Source of the DNA: Catenulispora sp. EB89 | Lineage (GTDB): Bacteria; Actinomycetota; Actinomycetes; Streptomycetales; Catenulisporaceae | Length of the DNA stretch: 64,000 nt | Direction of reading: 5' to 3' | Assembly (NCBI RefSeq): GCF_041261445.1 | Contig: NZ_JBGCCU010000030.1 | Coordinates: 1-64,000 of the forward strand | Shown here: positions 26,293 to 34,616 of the stretch, in pieces | Position numbering within the stretch: position 1 is the stretch's first letter | Layout: every line of letters begins with the position of its first letter | Position numbers and translations under genes: made by a program | Notes under the pieces: model-generated | Told to the model about the DNA's origin: nothing | Databases searched by the model: none | The model's input: only the letters and a program-made list of their open reading frames with translations

Positions 26293-26387
26293 CCTGTCAC
26301 CCTACCGACACCCTACCGACTGGTAGCGATGCCCCGATTGGTCTGTACCAATCCAGGTCACCGGGCATACCACTATGCTCTGGACCC

Positions 26388-28277
26388 ATGTGCGGAATCG
26401 TGGGTTACGTGGGCTCCCAGCAAGCCCTGGGCATCGTCATAGAGGGTCTGCGCCGGATGGAGTACCGGGGCTACGACTCTGCGGGCATCGCCGTGGTCGA
26501 CCGGTCCGCGGGCGAAGCCCGCCTGGCCGGGGCCAAGAAGGCCGGCAAGCTGGCGAACCTGGAAAAGGAACTCGACGTCCGCCCCCTCCCGGCGTCGACG
26601 ACCGGCCTGGGCCACACCCGCTGGGCCACCCACGGCGGCCCCACCGACGGCAACGCCCACCCGCACTTCAGCGCACCCGGCGGCGCCTACACCGACACCA
26701 CCGGCAAGGTGGCGGTCATCCACAACGGCATCATCGAGAACTTCGCCCGGCTCAAGGCCGAACTGGCCGGCCAGGATGTGACATTCCTCTCGGAGACCGA
26801 CACCGAGGTCGTCGCGCACCTGCTGGCCCGCGACTTCGCCGAGGCCGGCGACGGCGACCTGGGCGCCGCGATGCGCCGCGTCGTGAACCGGCTGCAGGGC
26901 GCCTTCACGCTGGTCGCGGTGCACGCCGACGCCCCGGACGTGGTGGTCGGCGCGCGCCGCAACTCCCCGCTGGTGATCGGCGTCGGCGAGGGCGAGGCGT
27001 TCCTGGCCTCCGACGTCTCGGCGTTCATCGCGCACACCCGCGAGGCCATCGAGATGGGCCAGGACCAGGTCGCCGAGGTCTTCCGCGACGGTTCGGTGAA
27101 GATCACCACCTTCGACGGCGAGGTCGTGGAGGGCAAGCGGTTCCACGTGTCCTGGGACGCCTCGGCGGCGGAGAAGGGCGGCTACGACTGGTTCATGCAG
27201 AAGGAGATCGCCGAGCAGCCGCAGGCGGTCGCCGACACCCTGCTGGGCCGGGTCAACGGCGACGGCAAGCTGAAGCTGGACGAGATGCGGCTGTCCGAGG
27301 ACGAGCTGCGCGCCATCACCAAGATCGTCGTCGTCGCCTGCGGCACCGCCTACCACGCCGGCCTGATCGCCAAGTACGCCATCGAGCACTGGACCCGGGT
27401 CCCGGTCGAGGTCGAGCTGGCCAGCGAGTTCCGCTACCGCGACCCGATCCTGACCAGGGACACGCTGGTGATAGCGATCTCGCAGTCCGGCGAGACCATG
27501 GACACCCTGATGGCCATCCGGCACGCCCGCGAGCAGCACTCGCGCGTCCTGGCGATCTGCAACACCAACGGCTCGACCATCCCGCGCGAGTCCGACGCCG
27601 TGGTCTACACGCACGGCGGCCCGGAGATCGGCGTGGCCTCCACCAAGGCGTTCCTGACCCAGCTCACCGCCTGCTACCTGGTCGGCCTGTACCTGGCGCA
27701 GGTCCGCGGCGTGAAGTTCAACGACGAGGTGGAGGAGGTCCTGACGCAGCTGTCGGACTCCCCGGCCGCGATCGCCGAGACCCTGAACCGGATGGAGCCG
27801 ATCCGCAAGCTCGCCCGCTCCATGGTCGGCGCCCGCACGGTGCTGTTCCTGGGCCGGCACGTCGGCTACCCGATGGCCCTGGAAGGCGCGCTGAAGCTGA
27901 AGGAGCTCGCCTACATCCACGCCGAGGGCTTCGCCGCCGGCGAGCTCAAGCACGGGCCGATCGCGCTGATCGAGCAGGACCTGCCGGTCGTGGTCGTGGT
28001 GCCCTCGCCGAAGCGGCCGCTGCTGCACGACAAGATCGTCTCCAACATCCAGGAGATCCGTGCCCGCGGCGCCAAGACCATCGTCATCGCCGAGGACGGC
28101 GACGACGTGGTGGCCCCCTACGCGGACTTCCTGTTCCACGTCCCGGAGCTGCCGATCCTGCTGCAGCCCCTGGTGGCCACCGTCCCGCTCCAGGTCTTCG
28201 CCGCCGAACTGGCGGACGCCCTGGGCTACGACGTCGACCAGCCGCGTAACCTGGCGAAGTCGGTCACTGTGGAGTAA
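26388..28277 (+). CDS. glmS: Glutamine-fructose-6-phosphate aminotransferase (isomerizing)
   Basis: A 629-residue GlmS that makes glucosamine-6-phosphate from fructose-6-phosphate and glutamine. The N-terminal glutaminase begins with nucleophile C2 ([11 protein letters not shown]), so ATG 26388 is the start although the frame is open upstream. [18 protein letters not shown] is the glutaminase active-site region. Two SIS domains follow ([24 protein letters not shown]), and the protein ends [13 protein letters not shown] with the catalytic Lys. No glmS ribozyme is seen upstream. acpS follows 8 bp downstream. Confidence 0.98.
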   Translation: MCGIVGYVGSQQALGIVIEGLRRMEYRGYDSAGIAVVDRSAGEARLAGAKKAGKLANLEKELDVRPLPASTTGLGHTRWATHGGPTDGNAHPHFSAPGGAYTDTTGKVAVIHNGIIENFARLKAELAGQDVTFLSETDTEVVAHLLARDFAEAGDGDLGAAMRRVVNRLQGAFTLVAVHADAPDVVVGARRNSPLVIGVGEGEAFLASDVSAFIAHTREAIEMGQDQVAEVFRDGSVKITTFDGEVVEGKRFHVSWDASAAEKGGYDWFMQKEIAEQPQAVADTLLGRVNGDGKLKLDEMRLSEDELRAITKIVVVACGTAYHAGLIAKYAIEHWTRVPVEVELASEFRYRDPILTRDTLVIAISQSGETMDTLMAIRHAREQHSRVLAICNTNGSTIPRESDAVVYTHGGPEIGVASTKAFLTQLTACYLVGLYLAQVRGVKFNDEVEEVLTQLSDSPAAIAETLNRMEPIRKLARSMVGARTVLFLGRHVGYPMALEGALKLKELAYIHAEGFAAGELKHGPIALIEQDLPVVVVVPSPKRPLLHDKIVSNIQEIRARGAKTIVIAEDGDDVVAPYADFLFHVPELPILLQPLVATVPLQVFAAELADALGYDVDQPRNLAKSVTVE

Positions 28278-28285
28278 GGACGCGC

Positions 28286-28636
28286 ATGATCCTGGGTGTG
28301 GGCATCGACGTGGTGGACGTCGAACGGTTCGCGACGTCGCTGTCCCGCACCCCGGCTCTGCGGGAGAAGCTGTTCACGCCCGGGGAGCGCGAGCGCGGGA
28401 CGGCGTCCCTGGCGGCCCGGTTCGCGGCCAAGGAGGCGCTGGCCAAGGCGCTCGGCGCCCCGCGCGGCCTGCGCTGGCACGACGCCGAGGTGGTGACGCT
28501 GCCGGACGGCCGCCCGGAGCTGCGGGTGACCGGGACCATCGCGGCGCTGGCCGAGGAGCGGGGGATCCGGGCTTTCCATGTGTCGCTGTCGCACGACGCC
28601 GGGATCGCTTCGGCGGTGGTGATCGCGGAGGGGTGA
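28286..28636 (+). CDS. acpS: Holo-[acyl-carrier-protein] synthase
   Basis: A 116-residue AcpS that transfers 4'-phosphopantetheine from CoA to acyl carrier protein. The Mg-binding N-terminal motif [14 protein letters not shown] and the central [19 protein letters not shown] are intact, as is [16 protein letters not shown] at the C terminus. It is the normal short length. It is 8 bp after glmS (AAGGACGCGC then ATG 28286) and so probably cotranscribed; the same order occurs in Streptomyces from memory. Confidence 0.95.
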   Translation: MILGVGIDVVDVERFATSLSRTPALREKLFTPGERERGTASLAARFAAKEALAKALGAPRGLRWHDAEVVTLPDGRPELRVTGTIAALAEERGIRAFHVSLSHDAGIASAVVIAEG

Positions 28637-28666
28637 TTCGGCGCGGCGGCCCGGGGTTCGCCTCGC

Positions 28667-28740
28667 TCTACCACCTCGCCCGACCGCCTCGCTCTACCGC
28701 CCGGCCCTACCGCCCGGCCCTACCGTCCCGCCCTACCGCC
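28667..28740. repeat. Degenerate 13-14-bp tandem repeat
   Basis: CTCTACC/CCCTACC followed by a C-rich 6-7-mer repeats about five times (CTACCGCCCGGCC, CTACCGCCCGGCC, CTACCGTCCCGCC and so on). It fills the convergent gap between acpS and the DUF1707 gene and enters the last codons of the latter. Confidence 0.7.
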
Positions 28741-29389
28741 CCAACTCCCGCCGCTCGCGCCGCCGCCCCAGCTCGCGCTCTCCCCGCCGCTCCCGCCGGC
28801 GCTCCGCGAACCGCGAAAGCCGCCGCACCCGCAGGTTCGTGTGCTCCGCCTGCCCGCTGATCGTCAGCCGGATCGCCTCCGGCCCGGCCGGCCCCAGATC
28901 CGGCTGCCCGACGTTCGCGTGCCGCGTCGCCAGCCCCGAGGTGTCCAGCGCCGTCCCCGGCGGCACGATGATCCGCAGGTTCGCGTGCCGCAGATCCAGC
29001 GCCAGCTCGACCTCCCGCGCACCGCTGAACACCGCCTGGGTGAAGTCCAGCAGGACGTTCCCGTGCCGCACCGCGACGTTCAGCCGCCGCGGCACCAGCC
29101 ACGCGCCCAGCTTGTGCGTGTTCCCGTGCGAGATGGTGATGTTCTGCGAAGCCTCCGCCTCGGTCCGCCGCGCCGGGCTCACCGGCTGCGCCGACGAAGG
29201 CAGATCCTTGATCAGCTTGTCCAGCTCGCCATAGGTCCGCGCGGTCATCGCCGCCTCGATCCGCTGGTCGAGCTCGTCCCCGTCGATCCGGCCGTCCCCG
29301 GCCGCCACCCGCAGCCGGTCCACGACGATGTCACGGTCCTCATGGGACGCGCGCATCTCGGCGCGCGACAGCGCTTCCTCCCCAGACAT
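28733..29389 (-). CDS. DUF1707 and cell-wall-response (LiaF-like) domain protein
   Basis: About 218 residues. The DUF1707 segment is at the N terminus: EMRASHEDRDIVVDRLRVAAGDGRIDGDELDQRI, then MTARTYGELDKLIKDLP. A beta-rich domain follows (NITISHGNTHKLGAWLVPRRLNV, then LRIIVPPGTALDTSGL), like the C-terminal domain of LiaF-type proteins that respond to cell-wall stress. No transmembrane helix is present. The C-terminal 30 residues are Arg/Glu-rich repeats. ATG 29389 is chosen; the frame is open to 29437, but that extension overlaps the divergent nnr start. It is the second DUF1707 protein in this window. Confidence 0.82.
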   Translation of the reverse strand: MSGEEALSRAEMRASHEDRDIVVDRLRVAAGDGRIDGDELDQRIEAAMTARTYGELDKLIKDLPSSAQPVSPARRTEAEASQNITISHGNTHKLGAWLVPRRLNVAVRHGNVLLDFTQAVFSGAREVELALDLRHANLRIIVPPGTALDTSGLATRHANVGQPDLGPAGPEAIRLTISGQAEHTNLRVRRLSRFAERRRERRGERELGRRRERRELGR

Positions 29390-29435
29390 GCCGAGGATCT
29401 TAGCGAGACACGCCGGGCCGTGACAGGGTGGAAGC

Positions 29436-30929
29436 ATGCTGACGGCGCATTCGGTGGACCAGGTCCGGCACGCGGAGGCGGCGTTGATGGCGCGCCTGCC
29501 CGACGGCGAGCTGATGCAGCGCGCGGTCGCCGGGCTGACGGCGGAGTGCGTGCGGCTCCTGGGAGGCGTCCGTAGAGGCGCCCACGGACGCGTGGGACGC
29601 GTCGGACGCGTCTACGGCGCGCGTGTCCTCGTCGTCGCAGGCAGCGGCGACAACGGCGGCGACGCCCTCTACGCCGCCGCCCGCCTGGTCCGCCGCGGCG
29701 CGAAGGTCGAGGCGGTCCTGCTCGACGAGGCGCGCGCCCACGCCGCCGGCCTGGCAGCCCTGCGCGCCGCCGGAGGCCTGGTCAGCACAGCGGGGGAGTG
29801 GCGCTACACCGCCTCCGACCTGGTGCTCGACGGCGTCGTCGGGATCGGCGGCCACGGCGGCCTGCGCCCTGCTGCGGCATCGGTGTTCGAACAGATCGAA
29901 GCGGCCGACCCGCGTCCCCTCGTCGTCGCCGTGGACCTCCCCAGCGGCGTCGACGCCGACACCGGCGAGGTCTCCGGCCCCGCGGTCAACGCCGACGTCA
30001 CCGTCACCTTCGGCACCTACAAGCCGGGCCTGTTCATCTCCCCGGCCGCCGAGCACGTCGGCGACCTCCGCTTCGTCGACATCGGCCTGGCACCTTACCT
30101 CGACGGCGCTCCGGTCCTGGAAGCCCTCGAACCCGCCGACGTCGAAGCCCTCCTGCCGACCCCCACCGCCGAGAGCAACAAGTATCGCCGCGGCGTCCTG
30201 GGCCTGGCCGCCGGATCCCCCCGCTACCCCGGCGCCGCCGTCCTCGCGACCGGCGCGGCCCTGCGCAGCGGCGTCGGCGCCGTCCGCTTCCTCGGTGAGC
30301 CCGAGGTCAACGCCGGCGTGTTGGCCCGCTACCCGGAGGTCCTGATCGGCGACGGCCGCGTCCAGGCCTGGGTCGTCGGCCCCGGCATCGGCGCGGACAG
30401 CGCCGACCGTGTCGCGAAAGCCCTGGCCACCGAGCTGCCGGTGCTCGTCGACGCCGATGGCCTGACCGCCCTCAAGCAGCTCGGCCAGTCCGACAAGCCT
30501 CTGGACCGCTCCCACCCGACGCTGCTCACGCCCCACTCCGGCGAAGCCGCGCGCCTCCTCGACGATGCCGCCTGGACCTCCGACCACATCGAGGCCCACC
30601 GCCTGGCCGCCGTCCGCGAACTGGCCGACCGCTTCGGCTGCACGGTCCTGCTGAAGGGCTCGACGACGCTCATCGCCGACCCGGGAACCGCCACCGTGCG
30701 CGTCAACCGCACCGGCACCCCGGCCCTGGCCACCGCAGGGTCTGGCGACGTCCTGTCGGGCCTCGCAGGCGGCCTGCTGGCCGCCGGGCTGCATCCTCTG
30801 GACGCCGCCAGCGTCGCGGCCCACCTGCACGGCCAGGCGGCGCTCGACGTCCAGCGCCGCCACCCCGGCCGGCAGCTCATCGCCGGGGACCTGGTCGAAG
30901 CCCTCACCGCGGCGCGGGCCCCTCACTGA
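29436..30929 (+). CDS. nnr: Bifunctional NAD(P)HX epimerase/dehydratase
   Basis: A 497-residue fusion that repairs hydrated NADH and NADPH. The N-terminal YjeF_N epimerase covers about residues 1-225 (VVAGSGDNGGDALYAAARL, VDLPSGVDADTGEV). The C-terminal ADP-dependent dehydratase covers about 235-495 (LTPHSGEAARL, LLKGSTTLIADP, the signature AGSGDVLSGLAGGLLAAGL). Near residue 52 a GRVGRVGRV run is encoded by three 9-bp DNA repeats (29586-29612), likely a recent expansion. It overlaps the convergent MFS gene by 7 bp. Confidence 0.95.
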   Translation: MLTAHSVDQVRHAEAALMARLPDGELMQRAVAGLTAECVRLLGGVRRGAHGRVGRVGRVYGARVLVVAGSGDNGGDALYAAARLVRRGAKVEAVLLDEARAHAAGLAALRAAGGLVSTAGEWRYTASDLVLDGVVGIGGHGGLRPAAASVFEQIEAADPRPLVVAVDLPSGVDADTGEVSGPAVNADVTVTFGTYKPGLFISPAAEHVGDLRFVDIGLAPYLDGAPVLEALEPADVEALLPTPTAESNKYRRGVLGLAAGSPRYPGAAVLATGAALRSGVGAVRFLGEPEVNAGVLARYPEVLIGDGRVQAWVVGPGIGADSADRVAKALATELPVLVDADGLTALKQLGQSDKPLDRSHPTLLTPHSGEAARLLDDAAWTSDHIEAHRLAAVRELADRFGCTVLLKGSTTLIADPGTATVRVNRTGTPALATAGSGDVLSGLAGGLLAAGLHPLDAASVAAHLHGQAALDVQRRHPGRQLIAGDLVEALTAARAPH

Positions 30930-32245
30930 GGCGCGCGGACACTCCGGAATCCTCGCGACAGCAGGCACAGCAGCCCCAGCACCTCCACCGCCCCGCTGAT
31001 CCCGAATGCCGCCGACAGCCCGAACGCCCCGACCATCAACCCCATCAGGCCCATGGTCAGCGGCACGATCCCCAACGTGATCAGCGTCGTGACACTCCCG
31101 ACCCGTCCTCGGAACGCGTCATCGCACTCGGCCTGCATCACGACCGTCGCCGGCACCCCCATGGCGCTCGACAGCATCCCGACCGCCGCTGCCGCCGCGA
31201 TCGCCCCGCCCAACGTCGGCACCAGGGCCATCGCCGCCCCAGCGACCCCCTGCAGCGCCCCGGCACCGGCCAGCCACACGCCGAGCCCGCCGCGGACCCG
31301 CACCTTCCCCATCCCCACGGCCCCCACCGCCGCGCCGATCCCGAACCCGGTCAGCAGCAGGCCGATGCCCGGCGCGCCCCAGCCCCGCCGCGTGGCCAGC
31401 AGGGCCGCGCCCACGTTCAGCGGGCCGACCATCCCGATGTTCGTCAGCGCCAGCCACACCACGAACGGCCCCAGCACCGCGTGCTGGCGCAGATAGCCGA
31501 GCCCTGCGACGAAGCTGCGCCCGAACGGCTCCTTGCGTGTCGCGGTTCGCGCTGCGGCCGTGGCGGCCGGCGTCCCCGAACGAGCCTCCGCACCCGCCCT
31601 CGCACCTGCCCCTGCGCCCGCCTTCGCGCTTACCTCCTTGCGAACCCGCAGCCCCACCAAGCTCACCAGCGACGCGACGAAGCTCACCGCGTCCACCACC
31701 AGCGCCGCCCCCAGCCCCGCCGAGGCCGCGACCACCCCGCCCAACGGTGCCCCGACCGTCAGCGCCAGCCGCCCCGACAGCGTCCACAGCACCGCCCCGC
31801 CCGAGTACTGATGCGGCTCCAGCAGCCGTGGCCGCAGCGCCACAGACGCGGGCATGAACAGCGCGTCCACGACCCCGAACACCACCGCGACGCCCGCCAA
31901 CAACCCCAACCCCGGCGAAGTCGCCGTAGCGACCAGCGCCGCCCCCAGGCACACCACCGCCCGCAGCGAGTCACTGCCGATCATCAGCTTCCGGGCATCG
32001 AACCGGTCGACGATCACCCCGCCGAACAGCACCAACAGCAGCCGGGGTATCGCAGAGACCGACAACACCACCCCGGCCGCGGCCGGCGACCCCGCGCGCA
32101 CCGCCGCGTACGACAGCGCGACGTACCAGACCTGGTCGCCCAGCGCGCTCAGCGTCGCACCCCCGAGCAGCCGCCGGTAGCTCGCATTCCGCAGCGCCGG
32201 AACGGGCCGCGAGGCGCCGACCGGGCCGGCCACGACAGCAGTCAT
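30923..32245 (-). CDS. MFS transporter, drug-efflux type
   Basis: A 440-residue major facilitator protein with about twelve transmembrane helices. The cytoplasmic loop GGVIVDRFDARKLMIGSDSLRA is the loop 2-3 motif of the MFS_3/EntS-like efflux group. A long Ala/Gly/Arg-rich central loop (about 195-235) separates the halves. ATG 32245 follows GAGGGGGGA. The ArsR-type regulator gene ends 13 bp upstream on the same strand, so repressor and exporter form one operon. Substrate unknown. Confidence 0.92.
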   Translation of the reverse strand: MTAVVAGPVGASRPVPALRNASYRRLLGGATLSALGDQVWYVALSYAAVRAGSPAAAGVVLSVSAIPRLLLVLFGGVIVDRFDARKLMIGSDSLRAVVCLGAALVATATSPGLGLLAGVAVVFGVVDALFMPASVALRPRLLEPHQYSGGAVLWTLSGRLALTVGAPLGGVVAASAGLGAALVVDAVSFVASLVSLVGLRVRKEVSAKAGAGAGARAGAEARSGTPAATAAARTATRKEPFGRSFVAGLGYLRQHAVLGPFVVWLALTNIGMVGPLNVGAALLATRRGWGAPGIGLLLTGFGIGAAVGAVGMGKVRVRGGLGVWLAGAGALQGVAGAAMALVPTLGGAIAAAAAVGMLSSAMGVPATVVMQAECDDAFRGRVGSVTTLITLGIVPLTMGLMGLMVGAFGLSAAFGISGAVEVLGLLCLLSRGFRSVRAPQ

Positions 32246-32258
32246 GAGCAATCCCCCC

Positions 32259-32852
32259 TCAAGGTTTCTCTGGGAACGCGTGCAGGAACAGGAACACCTG
32301 CTCCCGTCCGTCGACCGGCTGCTCATCAGGCCGCAGCGAAGGATCCCGCCGCCCCAGCGCGGCCCACTTCCGCAGCACCGCGTTCAGCTCCTCACTGAGC
32401 CCGCGCAACTCCTCCGGCGCCAACCGCAGGTGCGTGTTCGTGGTCGTCGCGGCCCCCTGCCACTCCGAAGACCACTCCGCCTTCCGAGCAACAAACGCCT
32501 CCAACCGCTCAACCTGGTCCTGCACGGTCTGCGCGAAAGCAGCGTCCGCCACCGCCCTCCCCTCCGGCGTCCGAAAGTCAGCCCCCGACCAGCTGAAAGA
32601 CCCCTCCGGCACCCGCCACCACCGCTCCCGCCGATCCCGCGCCAACTCCGGCGCCTCCTCAATGAACCCCCGCTTCCCCAACTCCCGCAGGTGGTAGCTG
32701 ACCCGCCCCGGATCCGCCCCGTCCAGGTGCCCGGCGAGGATCGTGGTCGTCGACGGCCCCAGCTGGGTGAGGAGGCGGTAGAGGCGCTGGCGCAGGGGGT
32801 GCGAGAGGCCTTTGAGGACTTCGGGGTCGGTGATGCGGCGTGGTTCGGGCAT
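32259..32852 (-). CDS. ArsR/HTH_20-type transcriptional regulator
   Basis: A 197-residue regulator with an N-terminal winged helix: ITDPEVLKGLSHPLRQRLYRLL, then GPSTTTILAGHLDGADPGRVSYHLRELGKRGFIEEA. The C-terminal 110 residues have no recognised metal site and probably form a ligand or dimer domain. ATG 32852 gives the standard HTH start (MPEPRRITDPE); the frame continues upstream to 33134 through element B but is not credible there. It sits upstream of the MFS gene and a 12-bp inverted repeat sits 14 bp before its start, fitting autorepression. Confidence 0.88.
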   Translation of the reverse strand: MPEPRRITDPEVLKGLSHPLRQRLYRLLTQLGPSTTTILAGHLDGADPGRVSYHLRELGKRGFIEEAPELARDRRERWWRVPEGSFSWSGADFRTPEGRAVADAAFAQTVQDQVERLEAFVARKAEWSSEWQGAATTTNTHLRLAPEELRGLSEELNAVLRKWAALGRRDPSLRPDEQPVDGREQVFLFLHAFPEKP

Positions 32853-32865
32853 GGCGCTACTGTAG

Positions 32866-32901
32866 TTACAGAAGGAATCTTCTGCAAGGTTCCTTCTGTA
32901 A
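32866..32901 (-). promoter_or_regulatory. Probable operator of the ArsR-MFS operon
   Basis: TTACAGAAGGAA (32866-32877) and TTCCTTCTGTAA (32890-32901) are perfect inverted arms separated by 12 bp. The spacer TCTTCTGCAAGG contains a further TTCTG half-site. The block is AT-rich against the surroundings and lies just upstream of the repressor start. Confidence 0.7.
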
Positions 32902-33035
32902 TTAGTCGGAGAGGGTGGGCGGGACCTCTGCTGGGGTGCGGTTGGGCCGTGGGTTGAAAGGCGATTTTTACGGCTTCGCCTAAGGTTTGGTGACCTCGCG
33001 GGGGGACGCAGTTCGGTTGAGCCCGGCTGGTTGCG

Positions 33036-33291
33036 CTGGCGGCCGCCGGTTTTCGTGGGCACGACCGCGCACTGGTTCAGGTCTGTGCGGCGGTGCGTTG
33101 GCGGCGGGCGGTTTTCGCGTCCACGACCCCGCACGGGTCCGAGTCACTGCGCACGCGTTTGGTCTGGCGGCCGCCGGTTTTCGCGTGCAAGACCGCGCAC
33201 TGGCTCAGGTCTCTGCTGTGGTGCGTTGGCGGCTGGCGGTTTTCGCGTCCACGACCCCGCACGGGTCCGAGTCACTGCGCACACGTCATGT
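33036..33291 (+). repeat. 128-bp tandem duplication inside element B
   Basis: Copy 1 (33036-33163) and copy 2 (33164-33291) are about 90% identical by eye. Each contains two related half-units of about 60 bp, one with GACCGCGCACTGG and one with CGACCCCGCACGGGTCCGAG. Element A has a single such unit per arm. Confidence 0.85.
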
Positions 33292-33464
33292 GGGCGGCTG
33301 CCTGCCGCGTTTGGTGGGCACCTCGAGGCCTCCGGCGGGCGCTCTACAGCGAGGGGGCGACCCGTGCGACCTGCTGTTTGGCGGCGGCCCGCGACTGTTT
33401 GGCTTGCCATCACGCTGTTGCCTGCGCCGCGCTGCCTGCCGGCGGTGCTGCTTGTGGTCGCCGA

Positions 33465-33624
33465 GGTTCTGGGTCCCTCACCGCGTCGTCGCCGTAAACG
33501 GAACCAGTCCGGTCCGGTGGTATCAAGCCGCACCCCTGCTGCTGTGGTGCTGTCGCGTCCGGCTTGACACCACCGGCCCGGCCAGGTTGGCTTCGCCCGC
33601 CGACGCGGCGAGGGACCCAGAACC
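33465..33624 (-). ncRNA. Element B nested hairpin (putative structured RNA)
   Basis: Outer stem: 33465-33488 pairs with 33601-33624 at 23 of 24 positions (GGTTCTGGGTCCCTC with GAGGGACCCAGAACC). Inner stem: CCGGTGGTATCAAGCCG (33514-33530) with CGGCTTGACACCACCGG (33560-33576). The one mismatch in each is A-C on the plus strand, i.e. U-G on the minus strand. The 29-nt loop shares GCTGCTGTGGT and GTCnCGTC with element A. On the minus strand it lies 85 nt past the GNAT stop codon. Confidence 0.45.
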
Positions 33625-33708
33625 AACACCCCCGCATGGTCCTTCGGACCCCCTAGCGACATGGCCGGTCACGCAGCCCCGTCGCCCCGCGCTTGCCCTG
33701 CAAGAACC

Positions 33709-34587
33709 TCAGGGCTTCCAGATGAACAGCATCTCCCCAAGACTCCGGTACCCGATCGACGCGTACAGCCGCTCCTGATCAGGCCCAGACGGCGAAAGCC
33801 ACACGCACTCCAGCCCCGCCACCTCCAGCAGATGTCGCGAAAGCGCCGCCGTCACCGCCGCCCCCGCCCCGCGCCGCCGGAAAGCCGGCCGGGTCGCGAT
33901 GCCGCCGATCTCCGTCGTCCCCGAGTTCGCCGACCCGCTGCCGCCGCCGGCCATCGGCACGCCGGCTGCGTCGCTGCCCGCGGCCCCCCGCGCCAGCACC
34001 AGGGACCTCCCCGCGTCCACCGCGCCGCGCAGTCCGATCACATCATCGGAGAAGTCCGCGTCATCCTGCGGCTCGTCCGACTCTCCGAACGCCTCCCGCT
34101 GCGCCAAAGCCACCCCGCGCAGCTCCGCGTCCGTCGCCGACTTGTCCAGCACCACCACCTCGACGCCGTCCACGGCACTCGGCCCGACCAGCTCCGCGGC
34201 CGTCGCCACCATGAACGGCAGCCGCTGCTGCACCTCGAACCCGGCCGCCAGCAGTGCCTCCTCCACCCCCGGCGCGCCGCCCGGCGCGAACTCCAGCCGC
34301 GGCGTGCGCTCCCGTCGGGCGAAAGCCGCGAGCAACGCCTCGATGTCCTCGGACGTCACAACAGCGCCGGCTTCGGGTACCGCGTAGTTCAGGAAGGGAT
34401 TGGCGTTGCCGGCGTCGAAGCCGATGTGGAACGGCCCACATGCCTCGTTCAGTGCCCGGGCGCGCGCGTTGCCGTGCAGGTAGCCGTTGACCTTCGCTTC
34501 GAGCGCTTCCAAAATCGAGAACCCCCACTGATGAGCAGGGCCGCGAAGGCCCGGCCCCGGCCGAAGGCGACCTGGTGTCACCATCAA
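33709..34587 (-). CDS. GNAT-family N-acetyltransferase
   Basis: A 292-residue protein. The C-terminal GNAT domain has the acetyl-CoA motif A, IGGIATRPAFRRRGAGAAVTAALSRHLLE, followed by CVWLSPSGPDQERLYASIGYRSLGEMLFIWK. The N-terminal 150 residues form a second, more diverged acetyltransferase-like half. A Gly/Ser loop (MAGGGSGSANSGT) precedes motif A. The substrate is unknown. Its start lies only 29 bp from the divergent alr start, so the true start may be further inside the gene. GCCCTG/CAGGGC at 33695-33715 spans the stop codon as a small hairpin. Confidence 0.85.
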   Translation of the reverse strand: MMVTPGRLRPGPGLRGPAHQWGFSILEALEAKVNGYLHGNARARALNEACGPFHIGFDAGNANPFLNYAVPEAGAVVTSEDIEALLAAFARRERTPRLEFAPGGAPGVEEALLAAGFEVQQRLPFMVATAAELVGPSAVDGVEVVVLDKSATDAELRGVALAQREAFGESDEPQDDADFSDDVIGLRGAVDAGRSLVLARGAAGSDAAGVPMAGGGSGSANSGTTEIGGIATRPAFRRRGAGAAVTAALSRHLLEVAGLECVWLSPSGPDQERLYASIGYRSLGEMLFIWKP

Positions 34588-34616
34588 GACCGCGACGGCC
34601 TGGCAGACTACCGTCG

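Larger units (their letters stand above)
32931..33624. repeat. Element B: gene-free repeat element related to element A
   Basis: This stretch carries, on the plus strand, the arm modules of element A (ACGGCTTCGCCTAAGGTTTG, GACGCAGTTCGGTTG, GGTCCGAGTCACTGCGCACAC, GTTTGGTGGGCACC, GCCTCCGGCGG), then a conserved GTGGTCGCCGAG box and a nested hairpin. Unlike element A it lacks the inverted right arm and its arm is internally duplicated. Open frames cross it but have no recognisable product. It lies between the ArsR operon and a GNAT gene, both on the minus strand. Confidence 0.8.

Noticed and set aside
26250-26387. glmS ribozyme or riboswitch before glmS
   Set aside because: Only 95 bp separate coaA and glmS and no conserved ribozyme core is visible.
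33036-33291. CRISPR-like array
   Set aside because: The 128-bp units are directly adjacent without unique spacers, and no cas gene is near.
32860-33662. Open frames across element B, including an upstream extension of the ArsR gene to 33134
   Set aside because: The regulator domain starts at 32852. The extension is repeat sequence and would run through the operator.
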